From the NCBI GenBank assembly GCA_963575745.1, contig CAUYUJ010015766.1, positions 90,001 to 154,000 on the forward strand: a stretch of DNA of 64,000 bases, written 5' to 3'. The notes beneath the pieces are model-generated. The model ran no database searches and was not told the DNA's origin. It saw only the letters and a list, made by a program, of their open reading frames with translations. The translations under genes were made by a program, and so were the position numbers. The first letter of the stretch is position 1, and each line of letters opens with the position of its first letter. This document shows positions 30,930-42,358 of this stretch, piece after piece. The DNA comes from Prorocentrum cordatum. Its lineage: Eukaryota > Sar > Dinophyceae > Prorocentrales > Prorocentraceae.

Positions 30930-31720
30930 TACGGCTGACTGGTCAAGTCAGACTTTGTCGGGGAACGGGCCCACACAGGCATGCAGCTGGCCAAAAGCAG
31001 ACGACACCACCCCACCTCCGGCCCTCCATGGTGCGCGACGGCCCCTCGGGGGCCGCAGCGCACACCGTGCAAACACCCACGCCAGACGTCCTGGCATCCG
31101 CTGCGGCCCGTGGGGCCGTCGGTGGGGTGCTGCCCTCTGTTCTCTGCTCTCTCTACGGGTTCCGGGGCCCGCGCGGACCTCGCCATGGCCTGCCCCCTCG
31201 GGCAGCTCAGCACAGCCCCGCGCCGGCCCGGCTCCCCCGCTTCCGGCTCCCCGCCCCGCGCCCTTCGCGGGCCCGCCGCCTCGGGGGCGCCCCGCCTCGC
31301 GCGGGCGCGTTGCTCTGCCCCCGGGCGCGCCTGCCGCGCGCCCGGGCGCCGCTCGCCTGCCCGGCATTTTGGAGGCCTCGCCGCAGCTTTGGGCCATCGG
31401 CGCCCCAGGATGCGCGCACTGCTCCCCCCCTTCGACCCGCTCTCTGGAATCTTCCTTGGAGCCGCAGATCAAAAAGTACTGCTCCCCCCCCCCCCGGGGT
31501 CTAATTTTCTATTCGCCCCCACCCTCGCCGCCGATGCTCCGCGCCACGCGGCACGAGGGTGCATCGGCGCCACCCCGACACGCTAAGATTCGGTGTGCGC
31601 TGCCCCCAGAGGGGGCGACGCGCGCGCCCCAAGGGGCCGACGCGCGTGCCGAGGAATCTCACAGTGGGTGCTCCGTGGCGGGCGCTTACGGGCGGTGCCG
31701 CTGGGGAGCGCAGATGCTGC
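30930..31720. other. GC-rich DNA, no supported gene
   Basis: Long overlapping Pro/Ala/Arg frames on both strands (up to 297 codons) carry no motif and look like GC artefacts. The sequence is rich in GCCCG/CGGGC runs. Confidence 0.45.
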
Positions 31721-31723
31721 AAT

Positions 31724-32365
31724 ATTGCGAAGGCCTTACGGCCGGTGCCGCCGACCCTGAAGATGAGGACGCTGACCACGACGAGGTAGAATGAGGAGAA
31801 GTAGGACGAGCAGGGGGAGGAGCCGCATGAGGAGGAGGAGGAGGATGAGGAGGATGGTGAGGAGGAGGAGGTGGCGGCAGAGGTTCAGGGGAGGGGGGGG
31901 GGGTCACGGAGGGGGGTAGACTCGGGGGTGGTAGTGGTGCCCGCAGATGTTGACGGAGAAAGGACGTGGTTTCGTGAGGGTATCTTGGGACATTCTTGGC
32001 TCGTCCTGGGGCTTTGTTGGGCCGCGGGATTCCTGGGGGGGGCGTCGTATCTGACCGGGGACCCCCCTGGGACTTCCCCGGGTCCCCCCCCCCCCCCGGA
32101 CCCCCCCCGCCCCCGGGACCCCCCCCTCCCCGACGGGGAAGGGATGGAAGGGAAGGGGCTTCCTTTCGACTCAATGACGACGTGGCTCAATTTTGTGATC
32201 ACGACATTGCTCAATTTCCTTTTGCTTCGCCACTTGAGGGGGAGGCCTGGGAAAGGGGAAGGAGCGACGACGACGACGACGACGAAGAGGGGGCAGACAG
32301 GAAAGCCTCAGAGGGGGCAGGGCGAAAAGCCCCTTCCACACGCCGACACAGGGTCGGCGGATTTT
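31724..32365 (+). repeat. dispersed repeat family R1, copy A
   Basis: The copy starts with ATTGCGAAGGCCTTACGGCC, contains GACTCAATGACGACGTGG and GCTCAATTTCC, and ends with CACACGCCGACACAGGGTCGG then CGGATTTT. The same ordered blocks occur at 42359-43306. The end forms a short hairpin (CGCCGAC/GTCGGCG). No coding capacity is recognised; unit identity unknown. Confidence 0.75.
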
Positions 32366-32664
32366 CGTATTGTATCTTCGGGGCCGACGCACGCCTCTAA
32401 GGAGGACACACAGCACTGGTATGTCCGTGTGCGTCCCAGTGTACTTCCTTGTTGGAGCCAGCTGGCGGTCCGAGTCGTCCAGCGCTGGTTCTGGCAAGCA
32501 GGAAGGAGGGGGGGGGGGCCTTCGAGTCGGGAAAGCTTTGTTACCTTTTTCGCCGCGGGGCCGTTTTTGGGCCCCGGGGCCGTCAACAACGGGTCCAGGG
32601 AGAAAAATTGCAGCAGGTGGGCCCAGGGAGGGCCCCGGGGAGAGGTCCTGGGGAGGGCCCGGGG

Positions 32665-32749
32665 AGGGGTCCAGGGACCGATTGTGAGCGGATTGGGCCC
32701 CATCCTCCCCTCTTGATCGATTCTCCGGGGCCCCATCCAGTTCAGACCA
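32665..32749. repeat. dispersed repeat family Q, copy 2
   Basis: AGGGGTCCAGGGACCGATTG through ATCCAGTTCAGACC aligns with 8645-8721 and 37350-37430. Confidence 0.5.
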
Positions 32750-33290
32750 CCCAGCCGCCTCAACTTCCTTCCTCCGCATGTTTTTTTTTTTGGGGGGGGG
32801 GAGCGGGGAGCTCGATGTGCCACTCCGACAGAAACGGAGTCAAGTACAAACCGATGGACGCCCTCGCCCCCTCCCCTCCATCACTCCTCTTCCTCATACC
32901 GCCTCCCCTCTTCCCTGTCGCGAGATCTTTGTCACTGCAGGTCCCGTGCGTAGATCTTCCCACTCTCCCTCGAAAGGGGAGGGGGTGCGGACGTCGGCTT
33001 CTCAGAATCTTATGTTGGATTCTGACAGGCTCTTGGCTGTTATCGGAGGTCATGCTCTCTCGAGGAAGATCCTTCTGGCTTTTCTCGAAGTCCTGGCAGT
33101 GTTCCATCTTTGAGTTCCAGCCTCATTCTGTGAGCCGTGGCGGTGCGGAGGAGACCAGCGATCGTCCGAGATCTGCGATTGTAATCTTCTTTGCTCTGCT
33201 TAGAGAGCTCAGGCGGGCAGGGTCTGCTGGTGCGAGCTCCTGCCCGTTGTACCCGCAAGGCCCTCCAGGCGGCTACTCGAGAATGTCAAG
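32750..33290. other. unique DNA, no gene seen
   Basis: It contains a T11/G10 homopolymer junction near 32780-32800. No open frame shows convincing composition. Confidence 0.45.
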
Positions 33291-33292
33291 AT

Positions 33293-33545
33293 AGAGGAGG
33301 AGGAGGAGGAGGAGGAGGAGGAGGAGGAGGAGGAGGAGGGAGGAGGAGGAGGAGGAGGGAGGAGGGAGGAGGAGGAGGAGGAGAGGAGGAGGAGGAGAGG
33401 AGGAGGAGGAGGAGGAGGAGGAGGAGGAGGAGGGGGAGGAGAGGAGGAGGAGGAGGAGGAGGAGAGGAGAGGAGAGGAGGAGGAGGAGGGAGGAGGAGGG
33501 GAGGAGGAGGAGGAGAGGAGGAGGAGGAGGAGGAGGAGGAGGATG
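33293..33545. repeat. GGA trinucleotide array
   Basis: About 250 bp of GGA/GAG with GGGAGG interruptions. Confidence 0.95.
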
Positions 33546-33869
33546 AGGATGAGGAGGAGAGAGAAGAGGGAAGATGGGAGCGCAAAGGGTGGGAGGTTGG
33601 AGGAGAGAGGTTTGACGAGGGAGGAGGATGAGAGAGGCAGGAGGGATCGTGTTCTGTGCAGCTGCTGTGTCAGTTCTTCCGCGTCGATGCCGCTTCTGTT
33701 AGTGGAAGTTGCAGTGCCAGGAGTGAATGCTACGCCATGGCGAAGGACGTTTGAGACTATGAGCAGCCATGTGTTCTTACAGCAAGTGCTTCTTGCTTGC
33801 CCTGATACTGATTCGTGACGCTTCGCGTAGCCTCGCCAGCCCATCCAGAAAAGAGGCCCAGGCGAGCTG

Positions 33870-34043
33870 TCAGGAGAAGGATACTTGATAGGCATGTAGC
33901 GAGACCAAGATGTCGTCAATGGTGAACTTACGGACCTCATGGGGTCTCTCAGAGCCATCTTGCTCTCTTCGGGCCCTGCCGTTGAGAAGAACGGTGGCGG
34001 CGCCGATTAGCGTCGCCTTTCTCGAGCTCCAGAGATGGGCCCC
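33870..34043 (-). CDS. candidate exon, 57 codons
   Basis: The minus-strand frame is open from the TAA at 34044-34046 to the TGA at 33870-33872, without an internal ATG. It reads RKATLIGAATVLLNG, then HEVRKFTIDDILVSLHAYQ, with balanced composition and G/C third positions. A possible 5' splice site (CAA followed by GTATCC) lies after AYQ, and pyrimidine-rich sequence ending in AG precedes SSRK. No family was recognised. It stands out from the surrounding GC shadow frames. Confidence 0.35.
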   Translation of the reverse strand, partial: GAHLWSSRKATLIGAATVLLNGRARREQDGSERPHEVRKFTIDDILVSLHAYQVSFS

Positions 34044-34046
34044 TTA

Positions 34047-35436
34047 TTGGGGCCGCCTTGAGCCTCCTTGGGCCTCTTATGGGCCCCTGTTGGGTTTTTT
34101 GGACGACCTTGGAGCCACACCTTGAGGCCTCGAAAGCTCATCCTAAGCGAACATGCGATAATGCAGGACTAATGGACTTTCCACAAGTTTTGGGACGTTT
34201 TTGTTGTTGTGCCTCTTGGGGGCAGGCGTCCTTGGGAGTCTCTTTCTTGGGTCCCCTTGGGGACGTGGTACATCTCATCGTAAGCCATTTTGCGCTGGTT
34301 TGCACAATCTTAGAGGCCTCCTCGGGCTATCTATTACCGTCTTAGAGGAATCTTGGGCCATCTTGGACGCTCTGACCGCTCGTGCACATCCCCATGTAGA
34401 CCCAGAAAGGGTATGGGGGAGTAGTTCAACTGCGCCCCCCCGAAGTACGGCCGTCTCGCTCACTTCCACCCGCCCTCCCACCACACAAGCTGTATCTCAC
34501 TGTCAGCATGGGCAGGGGCCCCCATCGATAATCATCGGTAACCAATGCATGCGCCAGCCAAGTGCGCCGCTGCGCGTACCAGGGCACCCCCATCCTCCCT
34601 GTCATATACCAATGCAAATTGATCGCGGGCCGCCCGCGCATGATCATGATCTCGCCGCAACGGGATGATCGGCCTGTGCGTAGGAGTCAATCTACTGGCA
34701 TGTCCCTCGCACGTGTCAAAACACACATGCGTCATCATCGATCGGTTACACACATCTATCATTTATACACATGCAACACACATTGTGTTTTGTTATCTTT
34801 CCTTGACAGGGGCGGTGTTTGGGGGGTCGTCATGGTTCTGGTTTAGTCCCTGGTCAGGTGGGGGAGGCGGTGTACATCGATAGCCAACAGTGGAAGCACC
34901 TCCCCGAAGGGGAAAAGACGGGGGTTGCAAGAGGAGGCGTTCCAGACCGCCTCCGCCCAGAGGGCTGATGGCATCAGTCCGGGGGGCCGGGACTGGAGGC
35001 GCGGCGGGCGGCGTGCGGGAGGGCCCCCCTCGCGCAGTTCCCCGGCGCGCGGTCGGATATGCTGGCGCGGGGCTCGGGCTGGCGTCCTGCGGCTGCGCGG
35101 GCGGGGCCCGCTCGGAGAGCTGTCGCATCCGTGCCGCCGACGCGGGCACACCGCTGGGGTCTCGCCTGCAGGGCCCCCTGCGTGTACAGCAGAGCCCGTG
35201 GCGCTGCCGCGTTCCTCCGCGCCGAGCGCTCTCTGGTTCCGAGGGCAACAGGCGCAGGGATTCGGGCCAACAGGCGCAGGCGCTGGGTCCGGGCCGGGCT
35301 CGATGCGCTGGGGCCGCCAGGAGGGGTTCGTGGGACCAGGCTGGTCTCGCTGGACGTGAGGCCTCGCCAGCTCGACCGGAGATGCGTCGGGGCCCCGAGT
35401 ACTGCTTCGCAAGATGAGACACACCATCTCACTTGC
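34047..35436. other. unique DNA with weak CTTGGGCC repetition
   Basis: At 34040-34360 short pieces such as CCTTGGGCCTC and TCTTGGG recur irregularly. 34900-35400 is GC-rich with long shadow frames. No gene supported. Confidence 0.4.
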
Positions 35437-35553
35437 CTGTGAAATGGATGGTTCATCTACCTCCGATAAGCGCTCACCACCGTGCCAGCACAGCATCGAC
35501 ATGCATGCAGGGTGGTTCATCTTCAGGCCCTCACTTCGGTCGTCTGAGGCCAT
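35437..35553 (-). CDS. candidate first exon, 39 codons
   Basis: The minus-strand ATG at 35553 opens MASDDRSEGLKMNH and the frame runs to SISQ, where CAG is followed by GCAAGTGAG. That is a GC-type 5' splice site, common in dinoflagellates. The block is exactly 39 codons (phase 0). No family was recognised. Evidence is splice signal and composition only. Confidence 0.25.
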
Positions 35554-35787
35554 TTTAGCTCCGGAAGCAGAACGCAGCACACATAATTTGATCCTAAACT
35601 TTGGTGTTATCGGTGTGGAAGCTTCTCTGAAGTCGCCCTCACCAGGGCATCGGTATTTGTGCCCGTACCGTTCGTGACGTGCGTGCGAAGCAGCGCGCGA
35701 GTTTTCCAGGTTGTGACTGTGGATCGCGGGAATAAGTATTCCTCTTCCCCTTGCTGTGGAGGGAAAAAGACATGTCTGGCGTCGTGG

Positions 35788-35950
35788 GGATATTGTGGGG
35801 TGTCTTGGGGTCTCGTGGGGGTCTCGTTGGGGTCTCGTGGGGTCTTGTGGGGTGCCAGAGACTGTCGTGGGAGTGTCGTGGTGTGGCAGCTTGGCGTTGT
35901 CGCAGTGTCGTGGCGTATCGCTGTGTCGTGGCGTGGCCGTCGCGTGGCCT
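35788..35950. repeat. degenerate ~10-12 bp minisatellite
   Basis: GGGGTCTCGTG and GTGTCGTGGCG-like units follow each other irregularly, G/T-rich on plus. Confidence 0.75.
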
Positions 35951-36085
35951 CCACGGCGGGCGATGGTTCCGCCGAGGTCCTAGCTGCGCGGGAACTGTGC
36001 GCGGCCCTTGCGTTCACCAGGATCTCCTCCTCGCGGCTTCTCCCACAACAGCTCGCAGGCAGGAGCCGCACCCACAGTGGCGCCG

Positions 36086-36207
36086 TCAGAACTGGTCCTT
36101 GAAGGCCTTCGCGGCGGAGGTCTTGACGATGGACCTGGAAGGCTCCCTTCTCCTCTCGTTGCTCTTGATGCTGCCAGGCGTGTAGTCGTCGCTGCCTTCC
36201 TTCGTCT
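36086..36207 (-). CDS. candidate C-terminal exon
   Basis: On the minus strand, after a possible 3' splice site CCCCAG, the frame reads TKEGSDDYTPGSIKSN, then PSRSIVKTSAAKAFKDQF, then TGA at 36086-36088. Third positions are almost all G or C and composition is that of an ordinary soluble, basic protein tail. No family was recognised. The upstream exon was not found. Confidence 0.35.
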
Positions 36208-37349
36208 CTGGGGTGTTCAGCGGGGTGGTGTGGTGTGCCGCGCGAGTCTTTTGATGCCTTACCCCTCGTGGCTGCTGCGAGGCGTGCAGCCCTCGTTGCT
36301 CTCCTGAGCCCCTTGGGTGCCAGCGGGGTTGGCAAATGACCACGTGCACCCTTTCAGACGTCGCTTTTCCTGGGTGCTGCGGGGCGTGCAGCCGTCGTTG
36401 CCGCGGGAGACCCGCCGGGGCGGTGAGCCACGCAGGGCGCTTCAGGTCTTACTCGCCGTTTTCGCGCGTCCGTTGAGGGGTCAATTGAGGCGTCGGGGCC
36501 GTTTCGGACCTAGCTTCCCCGCTGCCAGGCGTTCAGCCATTGCTCATGCCTCCCTTAGTCGTTTTCCATGCTTAGCCTGGGAATCTACCAAGGCTTATGC
36601 ATGGGCCAGTGCGAGTGCTCAGGTTAAGGCCACGGGGTTACTTCCCTCTCCCGTGGATGCGATGCTGCTAACCGTGTTGGTTGGGTCGGGGACGCCCCTG
36701 GGTAATTGCGTTGTGGACGAATGCGTGGGCGCCCGCTTGCAAAATCAGTGGCGCGGGCTGCAGCATTTCTTCGTGCCGCTTCGCATGCACGGCGTGGTCT
36801 GGCTTTCGAATGTGAAGACGTGGCAGAATCAAAAACTCTTCAGACGGTCCGCGCGGATTTCTTGGAACTGTCCTGCACCCCCCTTTGGCGTGCGGAACGC
36901 GCCAGGGGCCGCGCTGGAGGCGCCGGCGAAGAGGGCCCAGCGCCGATTCGAAACATCTGAGCAGGGCTCTTTTTTTGTTTTTGTTTTTGTTTTTGGTTCC
37001 CTGGTCCTCTATGCGCAGCGTGGTCTGGTTGGCGTGGTCTGGTTCTGCTTTCCGTGCTTCAGAGCTGCATTCTCCTCCAGAGGCAGTGGAGCAGGGCGAG
37101 GTGGCGACCGCGTCGCCGGCCGAAGAGGCGCAGCCCGAGGACGCCTCGCTCTTGCGGGGTTGTGCCGCAGATTTCTGGGCTCATCAGGTCTAGCATCCCA
37201 TCTTTTGTCTACGCGCCGAACCTCATCCTGGAGCCGTCTGGGGGTCCGACGCGGCCCCACACTGGCCCCTGCCACCAGGGGGTTCGAGCGAGACTCTGGG
37301 TTCGGGAACGTTTTCTGCCTTTCGGCCTCAGGGGGCTGTTTCCCCTAAT
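36208..37349. other. unique DNA, no supported gene
   Basis: It contains a GTTTTT run near 36970-36993 and, at about 36895-36965, a block related in inverted orientation to 38460-38520 (CGCTGGAGGCGCC, then GGGCCCAGCGCCGAT). Open frames up to 343 codons are Arg/Ala-biased and unsupported. Confidence 0.4.
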
Positions 37350-37430
37350 AGGGGTCCAAGGACAGATTTTGAGTGGATTTGGCTCCATCTCCTTCTCCTG
37401 ACCGTTTTTTTGGAGCCCAACCAGTCCATA
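37350..37430. repeat. dispersed repeat family Q, copy 3
   Basis: AGGGGTCCAAGGACAGATTT to GGAGCCCAACCAGTCC aligns with the copies at 8645 and 32665. Upstream, GGGTTCG..A.C and TCGGCCTC are also shared with copy 1. Confidence 0.5.
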
Positions 37431-38459
37431 CCCCCCGGCCGCCTCCAAATCCCATCTAATGTTCGCGCACCGACCCTTTTCATGTTTTTTGATCGCCTTG
37501 ACATCTGCCGTCGGCAGCAAGGGCGTGAACTATGCGAGAGCAACCGTGACACACCAGCCCATATCGACATGATTTGGACGCGATGTGATTGCACGTTGTT
37601 GGTGTCAGTGGTCAGGATGGCATCCTTCAGAGATGTTCGCGGATGCTGCGTGATAGGTTTTTGTGCAAGTGACCTTAAGTTCATTTCTCACATTGTGGCC
37701 CTGATATCCTGGTTTCACTGGCGACTGCTGGAGATAACCGAAAGGCCCTAAGCGCAAACCGCAGACCCCAGCGCCGTGCTGGCAGATTCTCGGAGTCTTT
37801 TCTGGGGCCTCTAAGGGGCCTTCTTGGATCTGGGACAACGCTAGTGGGGGACAGGCTCAGGGGGGGTGCATCGACTCCTGGTCGCCCATGGCTCGCCGAC
37901 AGGGGCCCGATAGCCCACCCCGCCCAGAAACGTGCGGTTTCGCTTTCGGAGGCTTCTTGTCTATCTATCGGCGATTTATCGCCGATTTTAGGTTGATGTT
38001 CCCCTTCCTAAGCCAGTGATTTCCTGTCGTTGCCCTTCATTGGCACTTTTTCGGGCTTGTCATTTGGGGATCCTGTTGTTTCGCCTCGGGGGAGTGGCGT
38101 GTGCGCGGGGGCCAAGGCGTAGGCCGAGCGAGCAGTTTTCAGGCAGAGCGATTCGCTTGTGTAATGCAGAACTGGGAGCAAGCGGTAAACCGTGAACCTA
38201 GTGACCACCAAGGACCTGGTAGAATTCGCAGAACTATTTATGGCATCAGACAGTGCAGACATGCGTAAGAGTGGCCCTTCGCCAGAGTGACCTGAAATGC
38301 GAGCCCACAGGGGTCCCCCCGGCAGTGGCTTGCGTGCCTGGAGCTGGCCCCCTGGCGGCCCCCGAAAGTCACGCACCAAAGGTCACTCTTGCCGAGGGTC
38401 ATTCTTTTGGGGCAGGAGCAATGACATAAACATACAAAACTCGGAGATCTGCGCGGATT

Positions 38460-38551
38460 CCTCGGATCGGCGCTGGGGCCCCCTGGCGGCGCCTCCAGCG
38501 CCGTTCCTGGCACGCTCCGCGCGCCGGGGAGGGGGCTCCAGCGCCGATCCG
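38460..38551. repeat. inverted repeat, ~22-bp arms
   Basis: CTCGGATCGGCGCTGG (38460 on) pairs with CCAGCGCCGATCCGAG (ending 38551). Pairing extends outwards with mismatches (GCGCGGATTC against GAAATCTGCGA). The spacer holds GCGCCTCCAGCGCC. Confidence 0.75.
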
Positions 38552-38600
38552 AGAAATCTGCGAGGACCTCAGAGATTTTGATATATTTCTGTCCTTGCCT

Positions 38601-38735
38601 GTTCCCCTACTCTTCGCCTGAGGCCCCGCCCGCCCGCGCCCTGTCTCCCCAATTAGGGCTACCCGCGTCCCATTTAGCTCTTGACCAGAAGGGGCCCGCT
38701 CCCGACCCGCAGACCAAAAATTGTTCCCCTACTCT
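38601..38735. repeat. 13-bp direct repeats flanking ~109 bp
   Basis: GTTCCCCTACTCT at 38601-38613 and 38723-38735 are identical. This could be a target-site duplication around a short insertion, or chance. Confidence 0.4.
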
Positions 38736-39299
38736 GATGCGCAGGCGACAAGTGCAGGCAGTGTAACCACAGCCTGCGCACACGCCGTGTCTGCAGGCGG
38801 CCGCCACCCGAGCGACGTGCACGGAGCGGGGCCGACAGCGCCGGCATGGGCGCGCAAGCTGCCCGCGCGGGGCGGCGCGTGAGCGCTCTCGCTCCTCGCG
38901 CGGTGTGCAAGCCATGCGGTGCAAGGTTTGTGGTGTGAACTGAGTTGTGACAGCCATGTGGTCCAAGCTATGTGCTGCAAGCTCTATGGTGCACTGGCCT
39001 CGTGTTCACTAGTGAGCTGTCGACTCCAGCGCTCGCGCAGTCATTCCACCCCCTCCCATCCGCAGCTTGTTTTGCAAAATCCATGCGGCTGCGATTGCGG
39101 TGACTGCTTGGCCCTGCCTGTCGCATCTCTGCGGCCGCGCTGGCGCGCGCAATCTCGCGCGCAGAGTGGCCAGCTGGCTTGGCAAACTGATGCGGCCGTA
39201 ACGTCGCTTGCCGATGGGAACTTTCCAGCGCATCGTAGAGGCCGCGCTGGCGGGGGGGCACTTCAGTGCGGGTCGGTGGCTCGGGTGGGCGCGGTGTCA

Positions 39300-39520
39300 C
39301 GATGACGGTCGATAACAGGGACATCGATTATGATAGTAGCGATGGCGGTGGCGATGATGACGGTGACCACGGCAAGACCAATGACGGCGTCGAGGCTGGT
39401 GACGACGATGACGGTGAAGATGTCCATGTGTTTGTGATGGCGGCGATTGGTGACGGCGATAGCGGTGGTGATGCGATGGCGCTGATGTGGGTGATGCTGA
39501 GGAAGTGTGTGCGCGCAGAC
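39300..39520. repeat. degenerate GAT/GGC/GAC triplet stretch
   Basis: GATGGCGGTGACG-like triplets in register give an Asp/Gly-rich plus frame. It looks like a decayed GAT array. Confidence 0.7.
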
Positions 39521-39974
39521 ATTCAAGAAATCAGGCTGGAATTTTCCACGGTCCAGGGTGGATCTGCAGTACTACATCGTGTCCTGAACACGCAGACATC
39601 TTCTGGGGGCGGGACCCGCACACTGTGCCACCTCAGGTCCGTTCAAACAAGCCTCAGGACGCCCGGGAAGTGCGGGGGCGGTGCCCGAGCGGTCTTGCTG
39701 TGCGCCTGGGCGCGCATCGGCTCGTGGGGGCTGTCGTGGCGCCGCGGCTGGCCCCCGCGAGGGGCTCCCCACGAGGGGCCTACACGCGGGTCCACAGGAG
39801 GCAGTCCCTCTGCAATGTCCACCGGCCTCATAATCTGTTTTTGCGTTGGCAGCCAGAAGTCAGTTTCGGGCACTGAGAAAGTGCCGAAACTGGACGGCCC
39901 TGGAGGGCGACACCCCTGGGAAAGTCTTCACGCGTCGGGCCCTGGGAGCTTAGTTGTTCATGGATAAACATTTT

Positions 39975-40175
39975 GAATTTGTTGTTGTTGTGGTTATTGT
40001 TGTTGTGGTTGTTGTTTTTGTTTTTGTCGTTGTTGTTTTTTTTGTCCGTTTTCAAATTTCCGTGTTGCGGTCAACCACAAAACAGCATGAACAATGGCAG
40101 CCCAAGCCACAACAACAACAACGACACCCGCTGGTTCCAACAACAGCGGACAACGGCACCCAAAAGAGAACAACA
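39975..40175. repeat. GTT array facing an AAC array
   Basis: 39975-40050 is almost only G and T (GTT, TTTTTG), while 40073-40175 is almost only A and C with AACAAC runs. The two halves are roughly complementary in inverted orientation and could fold into a long imperfect hairpin. Confidence 0.75.
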
Positions 40176-40199
40176 ACGCTAAACCAAACCGTAACTAAG

Positions 40200-41890
40200 C
40201 AGCAGAAACGTAAAACAGAAAGCAACCGCAGGTAAACGCAATTCAAACTCGAATCGCAAAACGAACCGAACACGACCACACGGCAATCCCAATACGGAAA
40301 CACGCTTGCCTCTAAAACAGAAACAACTTCGATCTTGGAAACGGAACACTTCCTAGCGTTTTTTGAGAACATTTCGCCAGCGTCACGCCAGCGTTCTGGG
40401 TGTTCGAAATTGTTTCGGGGATGTGGTCCTTAAGTACGATTGGAACAACATAACACCAGCCCAGGCTAGCGCCGTCTTTCATGTTCCTCCCTGCGGGTGC
40501 TGCGCATGCATGTTGCACTGTATTCAGCTTACGACTACCGACGCGTTCATCTGCCCTCGAGGTGGCGCAGGGAGAAAGACACGATTAAGCATTAGCGGTG
40601 GACATCGCAAACACGTAGTCGAAGCAACCACGTAGCCGAAGGAAACTTGCTTATGTCCATTCCAACGCCAGCTTGGTTCTCCTGAGCGTTGCAAGGATTT
40701 GTATATGGTATGGATTTCCACGTGTTTTGTAGATGTTCACCCTCGCAGTTTAGACCCGCGGAGGACATTATAAGATGACGAGGATCTGGGTAGACGTGGT
40801 GTGCAGGCAGGGCATAGTTCGATGCGTAGCAACCCATCTTGAACTTTGTTGGTTGGACCCCTCAGGAGACCGCGGACGTGAACGTAGACGGTTTCGACGA
40901 AGTCGCATCTGAGTTGACAGCGAGCGACATTGCGTTGCAGATTGCTGTGAAAGCCTGGGGCGACGTGTCACCCGACTTCTTGCCGAAACAGTTCAATACG
41001 TGCCATCCTCAGCTTACGGTTGCGCAGGGCAGACTGCTCTTAGTCGTTCGGAGATCTGCTTATTTTGCAGGTCATATCTTTCACGTTTCCCACCCGTGCT
41101 GATTCCCGAAGCAGTATTTGGCGCATGGGTCATTTTTTGATTGGATTGTCTTCGACCACTGGCGAGCACTACCCCTGCGGGACCAGCCGACGCCAAGGCA
41201 CCGGTTACCCTTGCAGGGTTCCTTCTCTTGCAGACCTCTTTCACATTCCGACCCTCCGCGAGGGCGTCAGAAGTCTGAACTTCAGGGGTAGGGTTCTGAT
41301 GTGGTCCAGAAATGTGCACCTCGGGACGACTCTGGCCACCTCACATACAGTGGCACGGCAGTGGCTGGTGGCTCTGACAGAGGCCGCCAGTTCTTTCCAA
41401 TGCATCCGTCCTGCCAGCAGACTCCGCCACCGTGCCAGCGCAGCAGCGAGATGCTTACAGCATGGTTAAACAGAGCTATCGAAAAATGGCTCAGTAGAAC
41501 ATCAGTGTGGCCGTTTGGGATGCAACGTTACGGTGCTGTAGGCGGTGTGCAGATAACGTTGCTTGACTCCTGCGATACCCATTGTTTGCCTTGTTTGCTT
41601 CTGGTTCTGAACTCAGGTTCTGCTTGTGCTCACGGCGGCATTTCTTGTTAGCATGTTGATCTCACGGCAACCTTGCGAACACAGGTTCGGCTCCAACCAT
41701 ACAGTTGGCACGAGGGTCAAGAACAGCCCTAGCTCTGTAGGTGTACTCTCCTGTTCTTCTTGCTTTGGCTTTGCACCTTGGGGTGTTCCTGGTTTGGGGT
41801 ATCTCCATATGGGGCCTGAGGCCTTCCACAGAGAGGCTCGTGTTCTTGACCCACGATCTTGTTGCCATGGTTCGATCGTACCTGCGTTCG
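40200..41890. other. lower-GC unique DNA, no confident gene
   Basis: About 1.7 kb of non-repetitive sequence with more even base composition than the rest. It holds several 80-134 codon frames in both orientations but none with a known motif. Around 41400-41455 a piece (CACCGTGCCAGCGCAGCAGC) resembles 35475-35510. Confidence 0.35.
40839..41102 (+). CDS. hypothetical 87-codon frame
   Basis: ATG at 40839. The protein is balanced and mildly acidic at first (ETADVNVDGFDEVASELTAS), then AWGDVSPDFLPKQFN. No motif and no flanking splice signals seen. It may be an exon remnant. Confidence 0.2.
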   Translation: MNFVGWTPQETADVNVDGFDEVASELTASDIALQIAVKAWGDVSPDFLPKQFNTCHPQLTVAQGRLLLVVRRSAYFAGHIFHVSHPC

Positions 41891-41901
41891 AGGGTGTAGG
41901 A

Positions 41902-42113
41902 GATGGAGGAGCAGCAGGAGGAGGAGGAGGAGGAGGAGGAGGAGGAGGAGGAGGAGGAGGAGGGGGAGGAGGAGGAGGAGGAGGAGGAGGAGGAGGAGGA
42001 GGAGGGAGGAGGGGAGGAGGAGGAGGAGGAGGAGGCGGAGGAGGAGGAGGAGGAGGAGGAGGAGGACGAGGAGGAAGAGGAGGAGGAGGAGGAGGAGGAG
42101 GAGGAGGAGGAGG
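41902..42113. repeat. GGA trinucleotide array
   Basis: About 210 bp of GGA/GAG with few interruptions. Confidence 0.95.
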
Positions 42114-42358
42114 CTGCAATACGTCCTCCCGTGCCAGGTCCCTCCCCGCGCAGGTCCCCGTCAGCTTGTGGTTAACAAGTGGCCCACCCTTCCCCCTCCC
42201 ACGGCTGGTGGACAGGCCCCGCGGGGTTCGAATCACACACGCTGGGGGTCATCGCGGGCGCCGACGAGAGGAGCGTGCACCCCGTACACTGCAGCCTCAA
42301 AACGATTGCTGTTCATTTGCTCATTGTAACAGGGATTCTGTATCGTCGTAGTCGTCAT

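Larger units (their letters stand above)
37431..39299. other. unique DNA with foldbacks, no supported gene
   Basis: Apart from the inverted and direct repeats listed separately, I see no coding block. 38880-39000 repeats CAAGC.ATG.GGTG-like pieces. Confidence 0.4.

Noticed and set aside
30948-31586. Long frames on both strands at 30.9-31.8 kb
   Set aside because: GC-driven, no motif, all six frames open for long stretches.
42225-42245. GGGGTTCGAATCACAC, like a tRNA/SINE box B; also GGGTTCGAATTTC at 58660
   Set aside because: No box A at the right distance and no cloverleaf; the second lies in the satellite leader.
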